A program made the position numbers and the translations under genes. A model generated the notes under the pieces. That model searched no databases. It saw only the letters and a program-made list of their open reading frames with translations, and was not told where the DNA came from. Source: an uncultured Clostridia bacterium (GTDB lineage: Bacteria > Bacillota > Clostridia > Oscillospirales > Ruminococcaceae). Taken from it: DNA of 11,242 nucleotides. Position 1 is the stretch's first letter. Every line of letters starts with the position of its first letter. The stretch is taken from assembly GCA_946563605.1 (NCBI GenBank), contig CAMNVW010000029.1, positions 1 to 11,242 on the forward strand, read 5' to 3'. Positions 6,881 through 11,242 of this stretch are shown here, one piece after another.

Positions 6881-7012
6881 CCAGCTTGAAGCTGGACACT
6901 GTTCGCAAAACAAAAGTTTTGTCAACTTTTTCAAAAGTTGCGGGTTTTTAGGGCAGAGCCCTAAATCGCCTTCCGCAGAGTACGAAAAGCTTTTATCGTC
7001 AGGCTCATTGGG
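6881..7012 (+). repeat. Hairpin repeat copy R1, left arm of a long inverted repeat
   Basis: The unit starts directly after the dusB stop with the hairpin CCAGC-TTGAA-GCTGG. Next come self-complementary blocks: ACAAAAGTTTTGT, CAACTTTTTCAAAAGTTG, TTAGGGCAGAGCCCTAA, and the GCCTTCCGCAGAG region. Positions 6907-6979 are repeated exactly, inverted, at 7435-7507. Beyond that, the segment running to about 7012 (CTTTTATCGTCAGGC) matches the copy upstream of pheB in inverse orientation. The GGGCAGAGCCC hairpin sits about 70 bases past the dusB stop and could help end dusB transcripts. Confidence 0.8.
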
Positions 7013-7252
7013 GAGAGTTTGGAGGAGATTTGCCGTTTTGGCTTCGCCAAATGCCGCCAATCCGATATGGCGGCAAGGCAAACTCCAGAAGTAAATGCAA
7101 CGCATTTACTTCTCAACTTCTTTGCAAGAGAAAAGGTTCTCGAAAACCGATTGTAAGTAGGAACTTCCCCTCGAAAAGTTCCCAGTGGGAAGTTTTCGAC
7201 AATAAAATCCCTCGTAATATTTGAGGAGAAATTTTTTTCAAAATATAAATAG
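7013..7252. other. Hairpin-rich non-coding interior between inverted repeats
   Basis: No supported gene lies here. Visible structures in order are: TTTGGC/GCCAAA (7037-7051) and TGCCGCC/GGCGGCA (7052-7075), both enclosed by TTTGCC/GGCAAA (7029-7034 with 7077-7082), giving a three-way-junction shape; a perfect 12-bp stem AGAAGTAAATGC with GCATTTACTTCT (7087-7113); and a 12-bp stem with one mismatch (7172-7183 with 7187-7198). The density of stems suggests a structured transcript or a folded DNA element. Confidence 0.5.
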
Positions 7253-7303
7253 AAACCGCCAGCTGCATTCGATGAAAAATGCTTCTGACGGTTTTTGTTT
7301 TGT
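7253..7303 (+). terminator. Terminator-like hairpin with U-rich tail
   Basis: AACCGCCAG (7254-7262) pairs with CTGACGGTT (7285-7293) with one mismatch, around an inner GCATT/AATGC stem, and is followed by TTTTTGTTTTGT. It is a good plus-strand terminator shape, about 370 bases after dusB. It would stop read-through from dusB or any transcript begun inside the repeat region. Confidence 0.6.
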
Positions 7304-7430
7304 CATTTTCTTAATAAACCTTCACTTGAGTTCCTGCCAGCTTTCGCTGGGGTACTGCCGTACCACAGCATCGAAACAGCTATCTGCCCCAAACGATTTT
7401 TATTTTTGTTTTATTTTTTAAGAATGTTTC
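7304..7430. other. Non-coding stretch between terminator and R2
   Basis: Two small hairpins are visible, CCAGC-TTTC-GCTGG and GGTAC-TGCC-GTACC, followed by an AT-rich T-run stretch. I see no gene, promoter or known RNA here. Confidence 0.4.
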
Positions 7431-7521
7431 GCCTTCTGCGGAAGGCGATTTAGGGCTCTGCCCTAAAAACCCGCAACTTTTGAAAAAGTTGACAAAACTT
7501 TTGTTTTTGGGGCTCAGCCTG
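7431..7521 (-). repeat. Hairpin repeat copy R2, right arm of the long inverted repeat
   Basis: Positions 7435-7507 are an exact inverse copy of 6907-6979 (73 bp). On the minus strand the unit starts right after the sortase stop codon with a short GGCT/AGCC hairpin and runs away from the gene, the same arrangement R1 has relative to dusB. Its outer hairpin CGCCTT-CTGCGG-AAGGCG (7430-7447) is fully paired. It may end sortase transcripts, although no clean U-tract follows any single stem. Confidence 0.8.
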
Positions 7522-8475
7522 CTAGCCGAATAGCTTCGTCCAAATTTCCGGCATCAGCGGATTTTCCCGCTTTACAACACTCGTTCCAAAGTCCTCCGGC
7601 TTTTCATCGTCGCGCAGCCTCCTCGCAACCACCACCAGACGTGCGTCCGCAAACTCATAGGTGCAGGTGGAAAAGGTCAGCAGCTTATCGTCCGCTGTCA
7701 TCTTCACGCCGGTGTCCAGCAGCGAACGCTTTTCAATCTGCGCGATATACGCTTCCTTTGCTGTTCTGGTACTGAATTTCAGATAGTTGATGTAATCGAA
7801 CACCTCTCCGTGTTCCGGTCGTGTGGACGCCACATACACCGCCGCTACCGCATAGTGATACTTTTGATAGAGGGTGTTGACCTGAATGATCGGATTCTGC
7901 GATACAAAATTTGCGTCTTTGTAGTTGGTCAGGACATTGAACATGGATTTGTCGCTCGTGATGTTGTGACCATACAAAATGGTATTGTCATCGCTTAAAT
8001 CCTTGGCGTTTCGCTCGTCCAGAAAAACCTGTCCGTGGTTGTCCTGTTCCCCATAAAAATTGTGGGTCAAATAATATTCATTGTCGCGCTGCATCACCGG
8101 CGTGCTCAGCAGACCGCCGCCGATGTTGAGCCACCCGACAATGTCCTTGTTTTTTTCGTACAGCGCGCGATATTCCGGCAGCATCTGCGGTGTGAAATTA
8201 GATGGCGTATCTTCCGGCGGCGTCTGGACAGGGGGTGTTTGCTCGGTGGACTCTTCGCTTTGTCCCGGCACCGGCGGTTCCCCTTTTTCCGCCGAACTGT
8301 CGTCCGGCTCCTCCGTGAGCGCACCCTGATGATAAAGCTGCTGCAATTCCTTTTGGATTTGACTGCTGTGGTAAGACTGCATTGCCCACTGCACAACGTG
8401 CCATGACGATACCAGCGCCACCCCCAGAAAAAACACAATCAGCCCTATTCTGACTGGCGTCGAAATCTTTTTCAT
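7522..8475 (-). CDS. srtB: Class B sortase
   Basis: This is a membrane-anchored cysteine transpeptidase that cuts a sorting signal of surface proteins and links them to peptidoglycan or to pilus-like partners. The 317-aa protein begins with a short cytoplasmic stretch MKKISTPVR and one membrane segment (about 10-28). A Pro/Glu/Gln/Ser-rich linker follows (about 55-95), and then the sortase domain. Catalytic residues are H170 in ILYGHNI, C271 in LLTFSTCTYEF and R279 in ADARLVVVARR, spaced Cys-x7-Arg as in the family. The length and the helix-rich N-terminal part of the domain (LPEYRALYEKNKDIVGWLNI) fit class B. The ATG at 8475 has GAAGGG 5 bases upstream. It lies 64 bases after cinA in the same direction. 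No LPxTG or NPxTN substrate is encoded here, so its substrate is elsewhere. Confidence 0.94.
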   Translation of the reverse strand: MKKISTPVRIGLIVFFLGVALVSSWHVVQWAMQSYHSSQIQKELQQLYHQGALTEEPDDSSAEKGEPPVPGQSEESTEQTPPVQTPPEDTPSNFTPQMLPEYRALYEKNKDIVGWLNIGGGLLSTPVMQRDNEYYLTHNFYGEQDNHGQVFLDERNAKDLSDDNTILYGHNITSDKSMFNVLTNYKDANFVSQNPIIQVNTLYQKYHYAVAAVYVASTRPEHGEVFDYINYLKFSTRTAKEAYIAQIEKRSLLDTGVKMTADDKLLTFSTCTYEFADARLVVVARRLRDDEKPEDFGTSVVKRENPLMPEIWTKLFG

Positions 8476-8539
8476 CTGTTCCCTTCTTTATTTCGGGCTT
8501 TCTTCCCATTGTTCTTAACTGACTTTGCAAAAGTCAAAA

Positions 8540-9805
8540 TCACGCCATCTCCACTGCTTTTAAAATCAGACTGAGCGCGTGCGACGAAGCAAGATAACGG
8601 ATCGTTTCCCTTGCGTCCTGATCCTTGCGGTTGACGTTGAGCATGAACACCTTCGAGAAATGATCGCTGTTTACACCGATATAAACCAATCCGACTTCCT
8701 TGCCCTCGGAAGGTTCGGGACCTGCGTTGCCTGTGACGGAAACTCCAATTTCCGCACCCGAGATTCTCCTTGCACCTGCCGCCATTTCCCTTGCGGTCTG
8801 CTCGGATACGGCGCCGTATTGGTCGAGCGTCTGTGCGCTCACCCCTAAAATCTCATGCTTGATGCGGTTCGAGTAGCTGCAAATGCCGCACTCAAACACC
8901 TCGGACGCACCGCTGACATCGGTGATACGCTTTGCAATATAGCCGCCGGTGCAGCTTTCTGCCAGCGCAACGTGCAGGTGCTTTTCCTTGAGCGCGCGCA
9001 CAGCCGCCGTCTGCAAATCGCCCACATCGACGCCGTACAAAAATTCGCCTGCCTGCTCCTTGATTTTCTCCATCACCGGCTGCAACAATGCTTCCGCATC
9101 CTCCCCGCGCTTTACCTTCGCTGTAACGCGCAGCTGTACCTCACCGGTCTTTGCATACGGTGCGATGGTTGGGTTGAGGCTCTCCTGCATCAAATCGTGC
9201 AGCATCGTTTCCAGCATGGATTCCCCAATGCCAAAAAAGTGCATCGTGTGGGAAACCAGCCTTGTGTCGCTGTCCTTGAGCAAAAACGGCTTGACGCTCT
9301 GCTCAAACATCGGCTTCATCTCACGCGGAGGCCCCGGCAGCATGATCGCGGTTTTGCCCTGCTGCTCTCCTCTTCCCTCGATTGCGCAGCCTGGCGCCGT
9401 GCCGTTTCGGTTTGGGAAAATGACGCAGCCCTCCGGCATCATCGCCTGTTTTTTATTGTTGTCGGTCATTACCCTGTTTAAGCGCAGGAAATGACATTCT
9501 ATCTCATGTAAGGACGGCGCGTCCAGCACCAGCTTCCTGTTAAAATAATCTGCGATGGTTTCCTTGCTCAAATCGTCGTAGGTAGGTCCAAGACCGCCCG
9601 TTGTAATCACGATATCCGCTCTGGAGAAAGCAAGCTCCAAGCTGTCCTTTAACCGCTGCGGATTGTCCCCCACCACACTTTGATGATAAACGTTGATGCC
9701 CAGTCCTGCAAGTTCCTTTGCAAGATATGCCGCGTTGGTGTTAATGATGTCCCCCATCAAAATTTCTGTTCCGATACACAGAATTTCTGCACTGCGCTGT
9801 TTCAT
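8540..9805 (-). CDS. cinA: CinA family protein: MoCF-like domain plus NMN deamidase domain
   Basis: The 421-aa protein has both CinA domains. The N-terminal COG1058 domain (about 1-170; ILCIGTEILMGDIINTNAAY, TGGLGPTYDD at 69-78, MLPGPPREMKPMFE) acts in some bacteria as ADP-ribose or NADH pyrophosphatase. The C-terminal PncC domain (about 262-421; LAESCTGGYIAKRI at 281-294, SVTGNAGPEPSEG from 356) deamidates NMN to NaMN in pyridine nucleotide recycling. The name comes from competence-induced operons with recA, but recA is not adjacent here. ATG at 9805 has AAAGGAG 8 bases upstream; the in-frame start at 9841 adds 12 residues without family match and is rejected. The sortase gene follows 64 bases downstream and is probably cotranscribed, without an obvious functional link. 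Confidence 0.95.
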   Translation of the reverse strand: MKQRSAEILCIGTEILMGDIINTNAAYLAKELAGLGINVYHQSVVGDNPQRLKDSLELAFSRADIVITTGGLGPTYDDLSKETIADYFNRKLVLDAPSLHEIECHFLRLNRVMTDNNKKQAMMPEGCVIFPNRNGTAPGCAIEGRGEQQGKTAIMLPGPPREMKPMFEQSVKPFLLKDSDTRLVSHTMHFFGIGESMLETMLHDLMQESLNPTIAPYAKTGEVQLRVTAKVKRGEDAEALLQPVMEKIKEQAGEFLYGVDVGDLQTAAVRALKEKHLHVALAESCTGGYIAKRITDVSGASEVFECGICSYSNRIKHEILGVSAQTLDQYGAVSEQTAREMAAGARRISGAEIGVSVTGNAGPEPSEGKEVGLVYIGVNSDHFSKVFMLNVNRKDQDARETIRYLASSHALSLILKAVEMA

Positions 9806-9917
9806 TCCTGATGCTCCTTTGCTGATAATAATGTATCTCACTCAACAAAATCATATCGAATGATTATGAACTTTTCTTGTCTTTCATCTCTTTTTGAAAA
9901 ACTTTTAGGTCTGTAAA

Positions 9918-9926
9918 AGTATAGCA
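9918..9926 (-). promoter_or_regulatory. Possible extended -10 promoter for cinA
   Basis: The minus strand reads TGCTATACT, a TG-extended -10 with 5 of 6 consensus bases, about 110 bases before the cinA start. At 17 bases upstream lies only TTTTTT, a weak -35. The leader down to the start codon shows no clear structure. Confidence 0.4.
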
Positions 9927-10035
9927 CATTTTTCTCTGTGAAAAAAGATTTTCATGCGTGGAAAGTTTTTCAGGCACAAAATACGCACAAACCCTTGCAG
10001 TTTGTCCTTGAGTCATGGTATATTTCTTTATAAAC

Positions 10036-10112
10036 GCTTTGTCAATTTTTTGAAAAAGTTGTGGGTTTTGAATCTTGTTCAAAACTGAATTTAGGGTGAA
10101 ACAGCCTTCATT
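10036..10112 (+). repeat. Degenerate hairpin repeat copy R4
   Basis: The sequence TTTGTCAATTTTTTGAAAAAGTTGTGGGTTTT matches the R1 block with several changes, then ATTTAGGG and CAGCCTTC echo the later R1 blocks. It is in the same orientation as R1 and faces the inverted copy R3, so this intergenic region repeats the layout seen after dusB. Confidence 0.5.
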
Positions 10113-10141
10113 TTCTCTTTACAAGGAAGATTGTTTTTTAT

Positions 10142-10199
10142 GGGGGAAAAACTTTTCTCTTGCAAAAGTTTTTCCCCCTGCTCAAACTTTCGTTTGAGC
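10142..10199. repeat. Two strong hairpins between R4 and R3
   Basis: A perfect 15-bp stem (10142-10156 with 10164-10178; GGGGGAAAAACTTTT) encloses a 7-base loop. It is followed at once by GCTCAAAC-TTTC-GTTTGAGC (10180-10199). The first lacks a U-tract on either strand beyond its own arms. No protein is supported in the surrounding 9806-10364 region. Confidence 0.7.
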
Positions 10200-10212
10200 T
10201 TGCCCCTTTTTC

Positions 10213-10348
10213 CAAATGCGCTTGACGATAAAGGCATTTCGCACTCTGCGGAGTGCGAGCAAGAGCTCTGCTCCTGTACCTCGCAACTTTTGAAAAAGTT
10301 GACAAAACTTTTGTTTCGTTCTAACTTGTATCTCTGGCTTCAAGCCGG
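10213..10348 (-). repeat. Hairpin repeat copy R3 upstream of pheB
   Basis: Read on the minus strand this follows R1 from end to end. It has the hairpin CCGGC-TTGAA-GCCAG (10334-10348), then AAACAAAAGTTTTGTCAACTTTTTCAAAAGTTGCG in the matching place, then the GAGC/GCTC hairpin, then CGCACT-CTGCGG-AGTGCG (10240-10257), then TTTATCGTCAAGC. The central block is nearly identical to R1 and R2, while the stem arms differ. It ends 16 bases before the pheB start codon. Confidence 0.75.
10299..10327 (+). promoter_or_regulatory. Possible pheB promoter using a repeat-borne -35 box
   Basis: TTGACA at 10299-10304 lies inside the conserved part of R3. Seventeen bases on is TAACTT (10322-10327), which matches the -10 consensus at only 3 of 6 positions. 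Transcription would begin near 10334, inside the last hairpin and about 30 bases before the ATG. The -35 is perfect and the -10 poor, so this is tentative. Confidence 0.35.
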
Positions 10349-10364
10349 TGAAAGGAGTATCCGT

Positions 10365-10802
10365 ATGGCAAACGAAGAAAAATATCTGCTGGTCGACGAA
10401 CGGATTGCGCCTGAAATTTTCAAAAAAGTTTTGGAAGCAAAAAAATATATCGCCACCGGAAAGGCAAAAAATTCCTCGGAAGCGGTCAAACTTGCAAATA
10501 TTTCCCGCAGCGCTTTTTATAAATATAAAGACAGCGTGATGGAATATAATTCGTGCGCCGCAAACAATATCATCACCTTATACATGACGATGGAGGATGT
10601 GCCTGGCGTGCTGTCCTCGGTCATCAATCACCTTGCCGAATACAGCGCAAATATTCTGACCATCAACCAGAACATCCCGTCCGACGGCGTTGCCGCCGTC
10701 ACCATTTCCATCCGCATGACCGACGTTACCTTGGAGGAAGAACAGCTGATGGAACGCCTGCGCGCGCTGCACGGCATCGTCAAAGTCAGCAAGGTTTCCT
10801 AA
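10365..10802 (+). CDS. pheB: ACT domain protein PheB (UPF0735 family)
   Basis: The 145-aa protein has the family's two parts. The N-terminal region (YLLVDERIAPEIFKKVLEAK, then NSSEAVKLANISRSAFYKYKD at about 36-56) looks like a helix-turn-helix. The C-terminal ACT domain (about 68-145; IITLYMTMEDVPGVLSSVIN, then ANILTINQNIPSDG) normally binds an amino acid. It closely resembles the B. subtilis PheB pattern, including SRSAFYKY and a Q.IP..G segment. Despite the name, a role in phenylalanine synthesis is not established; a regulatory role in aromatic or homoserine-family metabolism is a family-level guess. ATG at 10365 has AAAGGAG 7 bases upstream. The frame is open upstream to 10131, but that part is repeat-derived. 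The usual neighbour hom is absent in the window. A hairpin begins right after the stop. Confidence 0.93.
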   Translation: MANEEKYLLVDERIAPEIFKKVLEAKKYIATGKAKNSSEAVKLANISRSAFYKYKDSVMEYNSCAANNIITLYMTMEDVPGVLSSVINHLAEYSANILTINQNIPSDGVAAVTISIRMTDVTLEEEQLMERLRALHGIVKVSKVS

Positions 10803-10829
10803 TGCAGGCTTCGCCTGCACCTTGTTTCT
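10803..10829 (+). terminator. Hairpin directly after the pheB stop, weak terminator candidate
   Basis: TGCAGGC-TTC-GCCTGCA (10803-10819) begins on the base after the stop codon and is followed by CCTTGTTTCTC, a partly U-rich tail. It is also the first hairpin of the array that fills the rest of the window. Confidence 0.45.
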
Positions 10830-10835
10830 CTATTT

Positions 10836-11242
10836 GACTTCGAGGAAGTCGAAAGTCACGCTTACAGTTTTGTGCTGCAACTGGCTTCGTGTTGCGTGAC
10901 ATTGAGAATGGAACACAGTTCCATTCTCCCAACTTTAACCTTGTTAAGGGGGAGTGTCCCCCACACCCCCACGAGTTCGGGCTTACGCAGCCCGAGCCCG
11001 CGGTTACTTTTGTGTAACAACAAAAGTAACCAAAAATGTTTTCAAGACCTAGGTCTTGAAAATCCCTATGAAGGGGGTTGCCACCCCCTTACAGTGCCTT
11101 ACGGCACGTCTTCCCCCGTCCGTAGACGAAAAGGTGCGTTCTTTCTGGGGGGGAGAGTCGAGAGAGGGGAACTCCCCTCTCTCTGCTGGAGGTTTCGGAA
11201 CCAGAAGGTTCCGAACGAATCTTTGGTGACTTTCTTTTCGTA
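10836..11242. repeat. Tandem array of unrelated hairpins
   Basis: No gene is supported in this 400-base stretch. Stems in order: GACTTC/GAAGTC (10836-10850); GTCACGC/GCGTGAC with an inner CAGTT/AACTG (10855-10900); 11-bp GAGAATGGAAC (10904-10928); GGGGG/CCCCC (10948-10962); CGGGCT/AGCCCG (10978-10994); 11-bp GGTTACTTTTG (11002-11031); a perfect 24-bp palindrome centred on CCTAGG (11039-11062); AAGGGGGT/ACCCCCTT (11071-11090); GTGCC/GGCAC (11094-11107); 11-bp GAGAGAGGGGA (11160-11183); and TTCGGAACC/GGTTCCGAA (11194-11215). The stems share no sequence with one another. The array runs to near the window edge and may continue. Confidence 0.7.

Noticed and set aside
6173..7105. 310-aa minus-strand open frame over dusB
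   Set aside because: It is the shadow of dusB plus repeat R1. Its early part resembles the open frame before pheB only because both cross the same repeat (QLLKKLTKLLF).
7221..7421. 66-aa plus-strand open frame in the dusB-sortase spacer
   Set aside because: It runs through the terminator-like hairpin at 7253-7303, has no domain and uses a weak start.
9806..9841. Longer CinA start at 9841
   Set aside because: The added residues have no family match and the internal ATG at 9805 has AAAGGAG at ideal spacing.
9864..10082. 72-aa minus-strand open frame upstream of cinA
   Set aside because: It begins inside the degenerate repeat R4, has no recognisable domain, and crosses the likely cinA promoter. 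No ribosome binding site decides it.
10131..10364. 78-residue N-terminal extension of PheB
   Set aside because: It is translated repeat R3 and hairpins; the family starts at the ATG at 10365, which has a good ribosome binding site.
10803..11242. CRISPR array or integron attC array
   Set aside because: There is no repeated unit sequence and no regular spacing, and no cas or integrase gene is present; only secondary structure recurs.

Overview
This window looks like chromosomal DNA from a low-to-mid-GC member of the Bacillota, class Clostridia, probably the Oscillospiraceae/Ruminococcaceae group. The reasons are strong AGGAGG-type ribosome binding sites, two TTG starts, TG-extended TATAAT promoters, a DNA polymerase I with a degenerate proofreading domain, a class B sortase, a PheB-type ACT protein, and hairpin-rich intergenic repeats of the kind common in gut Clostridia. 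The taxon is inferred from style and gene content, not from a marker match. Ten protein genes are supported. No tRNA, rRNA, CRISPR array or transposase gene was seen.

Layout. Positions 1-152 hold a MITE-like hairpin element that probably continues upstream, followed by a terminator at 182-218 for the minus-strand pair rimI-tsaD (265-1826). That pair acts on ribosome and tRNA modification. At 1964-2462 is a compact divergent regulatory module: a 71-aa XRE repressor-like gene on the minus strand and a 56-aa ribbon-helix-helix gene on the plus strand. They share a 112-bp intergenic region with a consensus promoter and palindromic operator candidates. polA (2548-5166) and an upstream Nudix gene (5245-5766) form a minus-strand unit, with dusB diverging on the plus strand (5915-6880). 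A class B sortase (7522-8475) and cinA (8540-9805) form another minus-strand unit. pheB (10365-10802) lies on the plus strand.

Most genes are housekeeping: tRNA t6A and dihydrouridine modification, ribosomal protein acetylation, DNA repair and replication, nucleotide clean-up and cofactor salvage. The sortase points to surface-protein anchoring. No pathway links them all.

The unusual content is between the genes. Three intergenic regions are packed with hairpins. Region 6881-7521 is bounded by a perfect 73-bp inverted repeat. A diverged version of the same repeat, again as an inverted pair, lies at about 10036-10348, just before pheB. Corresponding hairpins in different copies keep their loops while both stem arms change together, which suggests selection on RNA or DNA folding. 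Region 10803-11215 has about a dozen tandem unrelated hairpins, including a perfect 24-bp palindrome. These repeats, and the small XRE/RHH module, are the parts most worth following up.
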